Assembly: GCF_014646335.1 (NCBI RefSeq)
Contig: NZ_BMNG01000001.1
Span: 488,235 to 552,234 of the forward strand
DNA length: 64,000 nucleotides
DNA from: Streptomyces lasiicapitis
Lineage (GTDB): Bacteria; Actinomycetota; Actinomycetes; Streptomycetales; Streptomycetaceae
Reading direction: 5' to 3'
The translations under genes were made by a program, and so were the position numbers. This document shows positions 1 through 6,705 of this stretch, piece after piece. Each line of letters begins with the position of its first letter. Positions within the stretch are counted from its first letter, which is position 1. The notes below the pieces were generated by a model, which was not told the DNA's origin, made no database searches, and was given only the letters and a program-made list of their open reading frames with translations.

Positions 1-332
1 CCCCGGTGTTCGTCATGACGCACCACAAGCGTCCGTCGTTCACGCTGTCCGACACCACGTTCCACTTCGTGGACGGCGACCCGGCCGCCGTCCTGGCGCA
101 GGCGCGGGAGGCGGCTGCGGGTAAGGACGTACGGCTCGGCGGCGGGGTCACCACCATCCGGGAGTTCCTCGACGCCGACCTCGTCGACACCATGCATGTG
201 GCGGTCTCGCCGCTGAAGCTCGGGGCTGGACTACGACTCTGGGAGTCCCCGGACGAGTTGCTCGACCGGTTCCATCTCGACGTCGTGCCCAGCCCGAGCG
301 GCGTGACACACCACCTGTTCTGGAGAAGGTGA
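1..332 (+). CDS. RibD C-terminal / dihydrofolate-reductase-like protein (3' part)
   Basis: Only the C-terminal 109 or so residues lie in the window; the start is upstream of base 1. The visible part has the pattern of the RibD C-terminal (DHFR-like) reductase fold: a glycine-rich nucleotide-binding strand (VRLGGGVTTIREFL) followed by a segment reading LVDTMHVAVSPLKLGAG, which is typical of the actinobacterial 'dihydrofolate reductase family' proteins. These are NADPH-dependent reductases of mostly unknown substrate. It converges on the leftward VWA gene and is probably not part of that operon. The family call is fairly secure; the substrate is unknown. Confidence 0.75.
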   Translation, partial: PVFVMTHHKRPSFTLSDTTFHFVDGDPAAVLAQAREAAAGKDVRLGGGVTTIREFLDADLVDTMHVAVSPLKLGAGLRLWESPDELLDRFHLDVVPSPSGVTHHLFWRR

Positions 333-406
333 GAGAAGGTGACGCGACGGCCCGCTCAGGGGTTTCGGTATTGCCCCATGCGGGCGGGCCATCCATTTCA
401 GAGCCT

Positions 407-442
407 GATTCAGCGCGTGATTCAGCGCGTGCTTCAGAGCAT
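407..442. repeat. Three short 12-bp direct repeats
   Basis: Two exact copies of gattcagcgcgt (407-418 and 419-430) are followed by a diverged third (431-442). The third copy overlaps the stop codon of the leftward VWA gene. It sits in the 100-bp convergent gap after the RibD-like gene. No function is evident. Confidence 0.55.
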
Positions 443-1492
443 GATGAGGAGACGTGTATTCGGCTTGAGTTTCCTGTTCACCGAACGGCTCTGCACGTAC
501 ACCTCCAACTTGGGATTGTTCCCCGCCTTCACGGACACGGTTCCCTGAATTCCCGTGCCGAAGAGAAGGCTGCGTGCCGCGTCGCCCGTGTATGCGCGGT
601 CGGTGTCCTTCTCGACCACGATGACTTCCTTGTTCTGCTGAACCTGGGCGCGGGCGCCCAATTGGTAGTAACACGAGCCACGTTCGTACGTCACGCCCGG
701 ATGCGAGTCGACGAAGGGCCGGATCTCGACCTCCTTGTCGACCTTCAGGAGCCGGTACCTGTCGGCCGGAATCGGTTCGAGGTTCGCCCGCACCTCGTCG
801 ACCGATATGTCCTGGCCGACGGCGAACAGGTTCCTCGTGCCGCGCACGCCCTGTTCCCGCCCCCTCAGGAAGCTGGTGGCGGCGGCGCGCACGGTGCCGA
901 TCGCGTCCTCGACGCCCTTCTGGGAATCCGCGTCCCAGATGGCGATGTTCCCCGCCGGGAAGCCGTAGTTCTGCGCGGTCCGCTTGGCCAGGGAGTTCGG
1001 AACGAGGATCGCGGATGTCCAGTGGCCCGGAAGCCCGCCCATCTTCGCCGTGATCCGCTCCAGCCAGGGGCCGAGGACGGCCATGTCGCCGTCGTGCCGC
1101 CGGTCGCCGCCGGAGGCGTTCTCCTCGCCGTCCGTCACCACGATCTGGAGGAAGCTGTGCTCGCCGTACTCCTCCCAGATGTGGCCCAGGTCGTCCAGGG
1201 ACTTCAGAGAAGCCTCAATGAGGGCCGTGGCTCCATTGTTGACCCGGTACAGCCCTCGCATGGACGGCAGATGCTTCACGTCCATGTCCCAGACCAGGTT
1301 CTCCACCTTGTGGTCGAAGGAATAGAGGCTGATCCGGGTCTCGTGGCCGAGGCTGTCCGATTCGGACTTCAGCCCCGCCACGAATTCGTCCACGACGCGG
1401 ACGAGTTGGCTCTGGTGCGGATACATGGAACCCGAACAGTCCACCACCAGCGCGACGTGATTAACCTTGTGCTGGATCCTGTTTGCGGACAC
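434..1492 (-). CDS. VWA (von Willebrand factor A) domain protein
   Basis: A 352-aa protein with a GTG start preceded by a strong GGAGGGGGAG ribosome site. The VWA fold starts almost at the N-terminus: HVALVVDCSGSM (about residues 12-23) supplies the metal-ion-dependent adhesion site DxSxS (D18, S20, S22). A further VVTDGEEN motif carries the distal MIDAS aspartate. The C-terminal ~130 residues look like a second, beta-rich domain that I do not recognise. No signal peptide or membrane segment is visible, so it is probably cytoplasmic. It is the last gene of the leftward operon after the AAA+ ATPase (111-bp gap). VWA proteins paired with AAA+ ATPases usually act as metal-dependent adaptors that bring client proteins to the ATPase. 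That role is inferred here from the pairing. Confidence 0.85.
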   Translation of the reverse strand: MSANRIQHKVNHVALVVDCSGSMYPHQSQLVRVVDEFVAGLKSESDSLGHETRISLYSFDHKVENLVWDMDVKHLPSMRGLYRVNNGATALIEASLKSLDDLGHIWEEYGEHSFLQIVVTDGEENASGGDRRHDGDMAVLGPWLERITAKMGGLPGHWTSAILVPNSLAKRTAQNYGFPAGNIAIWDADSQKGVEDAIGTVRAAATSFLRGREQGVRGTRNLFAVGQDISVDEVRANLEPIPADRYRLLKVDKEVEIRPFVDSHPGVTYERGSCYYQLGARAQVQQNKEVIVVEKDTDRAYTGDAARSLLFGTGIQGTVSVKAGNNPKLEVYVQSRSVNRKLKPNTRLLIML

Positions 1493-1604
1493 GATTCTGC
1501 TCCCCCTCCGGAAGTTCCCCGAGTGATGTGTTCACTCTATGAGGAGGCACTGACAACGCCGTTCGACGTGCGATCAACTGCCGTCGTCCAGCGCTGTGCC
1601 GGGC

Positions 1605-3173
1605 TCAGTCGTCCATGAACACGATGCGCCGGGACGGTGCGGCGGCCCCGCCGGTGGCCGAGCCCGTCGCCGTGCGTCCCGCCGGTACGGCCCGCTCGCG
1701 GCCCCACGCCCTGATCTCCTCGATCTGCTCGGGGTTGACCCGGCTCAGCGGGACGGTGTTGACGAGGATGTCCGCCAGGAACGACGGTTTCAGGTTCTCG
1801 GGGCCACCGTTCAGGAGGGCTTCCGCGCCCGCCTCGTGGAGGGCCGCCTCGATGTCGGAGCCCGCGAAGCCCTCGGAGAGGTCCACGAGGCGGTCCAGGG
1901 CCGCGGCCTCGGGGGCGGAGTGCAGGTAGCGGCGGTGGTAGAGCTCGATGATCTCCTTGCGGTCGCCGCTGTCCGGCAGGTCCACGAAGAAGAGTTCGTC
2001 GAAGCGGCCCTTGCGCAGCAGTTCCGGGGGCAGGCTGCGTACGTCGTTGGCGGTCGCGACGACGAAGGCGCGCGAGCGCGACTCCTGGAGCCAGAACAGG
2101 AACTGGCCGATGATGCGCTGGGGCACGCCGGACATGTCGTCGCGGCCCGCGAGGCCCTTCTCGATCTCGTCGATCCACAGCACGCAGGGCGCCACCCGGT
2201 CGGCCATCGCGAGCGCCTCCCGGAAGCGGCTCTCGGACTCGCCCAGGTACTTGCCGTGGATGCTGGCCATGTCCAGGCGGTACAGAGGAAGTTGCCACTC
2301 GTCCGCGATGGCCTTGGCCGACAGGGACTTGCCGCAGCCGGGCACGCCGACCAGGAGCACGCCCCGCGGCGGGCGCAGCGCCGTGCCGCGCAGGTCCGCG
2401 TGCATCAACCGGTGTTTGCGGCGCAGCCATTCGCGCAGGCTGGTGAGCCCGCCGACGGCGTACTCGCCCTCGGTGAGCGGTACGCGTTCCAGGCCGGTGA
2501 GGTTGCTGAAGATGCGGTCCTTGGCCTGGGCGAGGCCGAGGACGTCGGCCCGCTGGATGGAGCCCTTCGCCGCGATCGTCGCCATGAGGTTGACGCACTC
2601 CGCCTCCGTGACCCCGCGCAGGAACTCGGCCGCGCGGCGCGCGTCGTCCTGCGTCCACTCGATGGGGATGTGGCCCTGGTGGTCCTGGAGGAAGCCGGTG
2701 AGCGTCTCGTGCATCTCCTCGGCGTCCGGCAGGTCGAGGTGCAGGCTCATGCCGAGACGCTGCAGCCCGCTCCAGATCGGGGAGTCGGTGACCAGGACGA
2801 TGCTGCCCATGTTGTCGTCGGCGAGCCGGGCGAGTTCGGCGATGTGGCGGGTGACGGGGGTGTCGCCCTCCAGGTGGTCGGGGTCGACGAAGACGACGGT
2901 GGCGTTGGGTCTGCCGCTGAACTGGCCCGCCGCGAAGTCCATCGCGCCCGTCAGTGAACGGTCGTCGTGGACCGGGGCGTTGGTGCGCAGGTCCCGCAGT
3001 CCCGTGGCCCGCGTGTAGATCCAGAACGGCATGCCGGCGCGGCGCGGCTGCCGCGCGGCCTGCCCGAGGAGCCGCAGGGCGCGGCGCTGCTCGATGGTGC
3101 GCATGCCGATCACCGGGACGCGCGCGGAGATGTAGCCCTCTAGGTGGCGCAGGCTCTCGGCGTAGTTCGACAT
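1605..3173 (-). CDS. AAA+ ATPase, Ycf46-like
   Basis: A 522-aa protein. I chose the ATG at 3173 because homology-like sequence (MSNYAESLRHLEGYISARVP) begins there, 29 bp after the upstream gene; the longer open frame upstream overlaps that gene. The N-terminal ~230 residues resemble the degenerate first ATPase-like domain of Ycf46-type proteins (VVFVDPDHL, IVLVTDSP). The second domain is a complete AAA+ module: Walker A GVPGCGKS (276-283), Walker B VLWIDEIE (331-338), sensor-1 VVATANDV (N376) and an arginine-finger region LLRKGRFDE (about 385-393), then a helical lid. Ycf46-like ATPases hydrolyse ATP to remodel proteins; their clients are mostly unknown. Context with the VWA protein, a coiled-coil membrane protein and nearby caspase/CHAT genes suggests a regulatory or remodelling NTPase in a conflict-type system. 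Confidence 0.85.
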   Translation of the reverse strand: MSNYAESLRHLEGYISARVPVIGMRTIEQRRALRLLGQAARQPRRAGMPFWIYTRATGLRDLRTNAPVHDDRSLTGAMDFAAGQFSGRPNATVVFVDPDHLEGDTPVTRHIAELARLADDNMGSIVLVTDSPIWSGLQRLGMSLHLDLPDAEEMHETLTGFLQDHQGHIPIEWTQDDARRAAEFLRGVTEAECVNLMATIAAKGSIQRADVLGLAQAKDRIFSNLTGLERVPLTEGEYAVGGLTSLREWLRRKHRLMHADLRGTALRPPRGVLLVGVPGCGKSLSAKAIADEWQLPLYRLDMASIHGKYLGESESRFREALAMADRVAPCVLWIDEIEKGLAGRDDMSGVPQRIIGQFLFWLQESRSRAFVVATANDVRSLPPELLRKGRFDELFFVDLPDSGDRKEIIELYHRRYLHSAPEAAALDRLVDLSEGFAGSDIEAALHEAGAEALLNGGPENLKPSFLADILVNTVPLSRVNPEQIEEIRAWGRERAVPAGRTATGSATGGAAAPSRRIVFMDD

Positions 3174-3202
3174 AGGGGTTCCGGCCTTCGGTCGCGTGGG
3201 GG

Positions 3203-3865
3203 TCAGTCGGTGATGACTCGGCGGCGCGGTCGCGCCCCCGGGTCCGTCGACTGCCAGGGGTCGGTTCCGTGCGGCGGAGCGGCGGAGGAGCGTGCGCCCG
3301 GGGCCGGCGACGAGGTAGCCGCCGTCAGCGGGTTGTCCCGCAGCGTGCGGCGGCGGCGCTCCGCCTGGGCCAGGTCTCCGCCCGCCCGCGCGTAGTCGTC
3401 GAGCGCCCGCTCCAACTGCTGCTGTATTTCGGCGATATGGCGGTCCACGAGTTCGGTCAGCGACGTACGCAGGCCCGCGGGCAGCCCCGAATGCCCCGCG
3501 ACGGACCGCACCTCGCGCAGGCCCGTCCTGGCCTGCGCCAGCTCGCGGCCGTAGCCGAACTCGTCGGGCGCCGCCGCCAGGGCCCGCACGAGGCGCTCCG
3601 CCCAGGCGCGGAGGCGGACGTCGACGGCGCCGGTGAGGTGGGCCGTGAGCCGCTCCCAGGTCTCGCCGAGGAACTGGCTCTCGGCGAGCGGCGGCAGCGC
3701 CCGCGCGTCGAGGTCGGCGTCCTCTCCGTCCTCTCCCGTCGACCAGCGCCGCAGGAAGTCGACCCAGGTGTGGTAATCGCCGCCGTGGCCCCAGTACGAC
3801 TCGGGCGGCGGAAGGGGGCGCGGGGCGGAGGGGTCCGTACGAGAGGGCTTCCGGCGGAACCTCAT
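3203..3865 (-). CDS. Hypothetical helical protein of the AAA+/VWA operon
   Basis: A 220-aa protein I do not recognise. The start at 3865 (MRFRRKPSR) overlaps the stop of the preceding 76-aa gene by two bases, indicating translational coupling. The sequence has a basic, proline-rich N-terminus, an aromatic patch (SYWGHGGDYHTWVDFLRRW, about residues 24-42), then a mostly alpha-helical middle with a likely coiled coil around residues 135-185 (LVDRHIAEIQQQLERALDD). A disordered Ser/Pro/Gly tail ends the protein. There is no signal peptide or membrane segment. Position between the membrane coiled-coil protein and the AAA+ ATPase makes an adaptor or structural partner plausible. Confidence 0.75.
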   Translation of the reverse strand: MRFRRKPSRTDPSAPRPLPPPESYWGHGGDYHTWVDFLRRWSTGEDGEDADLDARALPPLAESQFLGETWERLTAHLTGAVDVRLRAWAERLVRALAAAPDEFGYGRELAQARTGLREVRSVAGHSGLPAGLRTSLTELVDRHIAEIQQQLERALDDYARAGGDLAQAERRRRTLRDNPLTAATSSPAPGARSSAAPPHGTDPWQSTDPGARPRRRVITD

Positions 3866-4092
3866 GGGCTGTGGTCGCCGTGCCGGCGCACCAGCGTCTC
3901 GCCCGGCGGGAGCGGCTCCCAGTCGGGCAGTCCTTCCACGACGCGGCGCTGTCTCTTCGTGACGCGTTCGCCGCCCGCCGGGCGTGCCGCGGCGGTGGCC
4001 CACGGGGACTCGTTGCCGGGGCCCGCGGCGGCGCCCCACGCGGAGGTCGGGGCCGACTCGGGCGGCGGCGCGGCGCCGTTGGTGGCACTCAT
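3862..4092 (-). CDS. Small 76-aa protein, overlapping start and stop
   Basis: This small gene is supported mainly by its context. Its ATG (4092) overlaps the stop of the 599-aa gene in an ATGA arrangement, and its stop (3862-3864) overlaps the ATG of the 220-aa gene. The protein starts MSATNGAAPPPESAPTSAWG and is Ala/Pro/Gly-rich in the first half, with a basic, more structured second half (ERVTKRQRRVVEGLPDWEPL). No domain is recognised. Tight overlaps on both sides imply it is translated with its neighbours, perhaps as a small subunit or linker of the same assembly. Confidence 0.65.
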   Translation of the reverse strand: MSATNGAAPPPESAPTSAWGAAAGPGNESPWATAAARPAGGERVTKRQRRVVEGLPDWEPLPPGETLVRRHGDHSP

Positions 4093-5888
4093 GAAGCGGA
4101 TTCCTCCTTGGCCTTGGCCTGCTTCGTCCCGGCCCGCACGGTGCGGCCCTCGAACGGTGAGCCGCCGCCGTGGACCTCGTTCTCCAGGGACTTGATCAGG
4201 TCCCGGCCGCGGGCCTCCACGGCGTCGGCGGCGCGGAACTTCTCGTTCCAGTCGGTCAGTTCCGCGGCTGCCGTACGCAGTTGGAGCACGGACTGCTGCT
4301 TGTTCCGGCCCAGGTGCTCGCGGGCCCCGTCCTGGACCCGCCGCGCGGCCCGCAGCCCGTTGCGGATGAAAAGGCCCCACACGGCCCCGGTCACCAGGGC
4401 CGTCCCCAGCGCGGCGCCGATGTGGAAGGACCCGACGAGCACCAGGATGCCGACCAGGACGATCACGAGCGGCGTCACCTTCTCCCCCGTCGGGTAGGCG
4501 AGCGACGCGATGAAGGGGTCGATGTGCCGGTCCCAGTGGTCGCCGAGCGACTGCTCGAGCTCGGGCAGGTTCCGGTTGAAGGAGACGGTCCACGCGGGCA
4601 GCCGGAACTGCTTCCCAGCGACGGTCAGCGCGTTCTGGTAGCGGGCCTGCACGTCGTCGGGCACCTTGCTCCGGTAGTCCCGCGTGAATCCGGTGTGCGC
4701 CTGCAGGAACCACTCGTGGCAGCTCGCCACCGCGAGCCGCTGGGTGGCCGCCGAGGTGCCGATGGCGGCCGGGTTGAGGGCGGCGGTGGTCTGCACCGTC
4801 AGGTAGTCGAGGGTCTCGTCGTACGAGGCGGCGTCCGCGTCGGCGTCCTTGCGGGCGGCGCCCACGTCGCCCTCCTGGTCGACTACCGCGCGGTTGAAGG
4901 CGAGGTCGCGGCGGAGCGGCAGTTCCTCGTCGTCGTACTCCGAGACGAGCCGGTCGAGGATGTCGTCGACGGCGTCCTCGATGCGCTGCGAAGGCCGGAA
5001 CTCCTGGTCAAGGATGGCCCGGTACTTGTCGAGCAGGGTCTGCTGCGTACGTGCCGCGCGCAGCGCCGCGTCGAGCTGCGGCCACTGCGGGGTGAGCAGG
5101 GACAGGCGCGGGAACTCGTCGGCGGTGGCGGGTCCGCGCAGCGAGTCGATCTCGTCGAGCCACCGCTTGACCTGCTTGCGCTGGATCTCCTCCTGGTCGA
5201 GGAGCCGGCTGCGCCAGGCGGTGAGGGTGCGGGCGAGGAGTTCACGGCCCGCCAGGCCGAAGGCGCCCTGGGCGATCGACTCCAGGATGACGGCGAACTC
5301 GCGCCCCAGCGCGGCCGGGTCCTGGGCGAGCAGATAGTGCCGCAGCCACCGCACCGCCGACGCCTCCCTGCCCTGGCGGCGGAGCACCAGCGCGAAGAAG
5401 AGGGACGTACGGTCCGGGGCGCGCCGGAACGCCTCGTCCACGGCGCGTTCGCACAGCTCGCGGTCGTCGGCCGACCAGGAGGCGAGCGCCACCAGGGCGG
5501 GCGCCAGCCAGTACCGCGGGGTCTGGATCATCAGCTCGTCGCCGACCGTGCGTACGGTCTCCTGCGACACCAGGCCGAGATCGAAGGCCTGAAGCATGCC
5601 GACCGCGGTGCGCCGCACCGTCTTGTGGTGGCCGAACTCGTGGTCCACCTGGTCCTGGATGACGCCGATCCGGGTCTCGGCGCGCTGCACGTTGGCCGCG
5701 AGCCGGGCGCTCGTGACGAAGGCCAGGAACTCGTCGCGCAGGTCGCTGAGTTCGGTGCGGGTGCGCTGCTGGTTGTCCTCGACGGTCCGCACCTGACCGG
5801 ACACCGAGCTGACCTTCTCGCTCAGGCCCACCACGAGGTTGGTGACTTCCTGCACCTTGCGGTGCAGGGCGTAGTCCCGGTCGGTCAT
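4089..5888 (-). CDS. Coiled-coil membrane protein of the AAA+/VWA operon
   Basis: A 599-aa protein of unknown family. The first ~85 residues are a heptad-like coiled coil (VQEVTNLVVGLSEKVSSVSG onward). A long helical, repeat-like middle (about 90-460) has TPR/HEAT-like character. A hydrophobic hairpin at about 473-508 (VIVLVGILVLVGSF, then ALGTALVTGAVWGLFI) should place it in the membrane. The C-terminal ~90 residues are charged and helical and probably cytoplasmic. It overlaps the 76-aa gene by 4 bp. In this operon it could anchor the AAA+/VWA complex at the membrane or sense envelope state; both are inference. Confidence 0.8.
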   Translation of the reverse strand: MTDRDYALHRKVQEVTNLVVGLSEKVSSVSGQVRTVEDNQQRTRTELSDLRDEFLAFVTSARLAANVQRAETRIGVIQDQVDHEFGHHKTVRRTAVGMLQAFDLGLVSQETVRTVGDELMIQTPRYWLAPALVALASWSADDRELCERAVDEAFRRAPDRTSLFFALVLRRQGREASAVRWLRHYLLAQDPAALGREFAVILESIAQGAFGLAGRELLARTLTAWRSRLLDQEEIQRKQVKRWLDEIDSLRGPATADEFPRLSLLTPQWPQLDAALRAARTQQTLLDKYRAILDQEFRPSQRIEDAVDDILDRLVSEYDDEELPLRRDLAFNRAVVDQEGDVGAARKDADADAASYDETLDYLTVQTTAALNPAAIGTSAATQRLAVASCHEWFLQAHTGFTRDYRSKVPDDVQARYQNALTVAGKQFRLPAWTVSFNRNLPELEQSLGDHWDRHIDPFIASLAYPTGEKVTPLVIVLVGILVLVGSFHIGAALGTALVTGAVWGLFIRNGLRAARRVQDGAREHLGRNKQQSVLQLRTAAAELTDWNEKFRAADAVEARGRDLIKSLENEVHGGGSPFEGRTVRAGTKQAKAKEESAS

Positions 5889-5979
5889 GCGGCTTCTCCG
5901 ATCGCGAAGGTGGCGGGGCGGCGGGGCGGCGGAGCCCCGGCCGCCGGTTCGGCCGGGGTGTGCCGGAGGGGACGGGGGT

Positions 5980-6456
5980 TCAGTCGGGCGTGCCGGAGCG
6001 GACGGCGGTGCCGTCGTCGAGGACCGGGATCAGCAGGCCGTCGGAGTAGACCTCCACGTACGCGTAGCCGCCGGAGCGCACCAGCGTGCGCGCGCCCGCG
6101 AACGGCTCCGGCACGCCGTCGGAGCGGGCGAAGTGCCGTACGACCACGCCGAAGAGGTCGAGCTGATGGTCCACGTAGGGCGGGCCCAGGCGGCAGCGGG
6201 CGAAGAAGCCGAGCGGGGCCGCGCCGTGCTCGGCTTCGTACTCCTCCCCGATGCTGCGCGCGAGCTGCCGACAGGCGTGCTCGTCGAGGCCTGCGTCCAG
6301 GCGCGCCACGGCGTCCCGCAGCCGCTGCCCGCGCGGCCGGTACCGTTCGCGCGGCGACGGCCTCGCGGCGGGCACGCCGCTCCGGCCGGGCGTCAGGCCC
6401 GGGGCAGGGCCGAGGCCGGTCTGCACGATGCGCCGAGGCCGCTCCACATGGCCCAC
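5980..6456 (-). CDS. Hypothetical protein, first gene of the AAA+/VWA operon
   Basis: A 158-aa protein without a recognised domain. The N-terminal 45 residues are basic and low-complexity, so the true start may be internal. From about residue 45 it looks globular (LRDAVARLDAGLDEHACRQL; LGFFARCRLGPPYVDHQLDLF; SGGYAYVEVYSDGLLIPVLD). The central segment around 'RCRLGPPYVDHQLDLF' is reminiscent of small structural or regulatory domains but I cannot assign it. It is 91 bp upstream of the coiled-coil membrane protein and is divergent from the caspase gene across a 249-bp spacer, which must hold the promoters for both directions. That spacer contains an inverted repeat gtcccgt/acgggac (6580-6586, 6604-6610). 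Confidence 0.65.
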   Translation of the reverse strand: MGHVERPRRIVQTGLGPAPGLTPGRSGVPAARPSPRERYRPRGQRLRDAVARLDAGLDEHACRQLARSIGEEYEAEHGAAPLGFFARCRLGPPYVDHQLDLFGVVVRHFARSDGVPEPFAGARTLVRSGGYAYVEVYSDGLLIPVLDDGTAVRSGTPD

Positions 6457-6705
6457 TGTTGTCCCCCGACGGTTGCTGGCTGTGACATGGCTTGATGACG
6501 CCCACCACTGGCCGCGGACGGCGCCGTACGGTGTCGAACCCGTCGTCTAGCCCGCCCGCAAGACGTGCAGCCTAGTGATGTCCCGTCAATCATGCGGCGA
6601 ATCACGGGACTTGGCGTATGGCCGACCCGACTTGACCCGGAACTCAGCCAGTTGACGCCCAGGTGGACCGTTCCCTCCGCGTCACCCGCCTGCCAGACTC
6701 CCGGC

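Noticed and set aside
6457..6705. Sigma-70 promoter for the caspase gene (several TTGAC boxes near 6632 and 6652)
   Set aside because: No acceptable -10 sequence lies 16-19 bp downstream of either box, so I list only the inverted repeat in the spacer.
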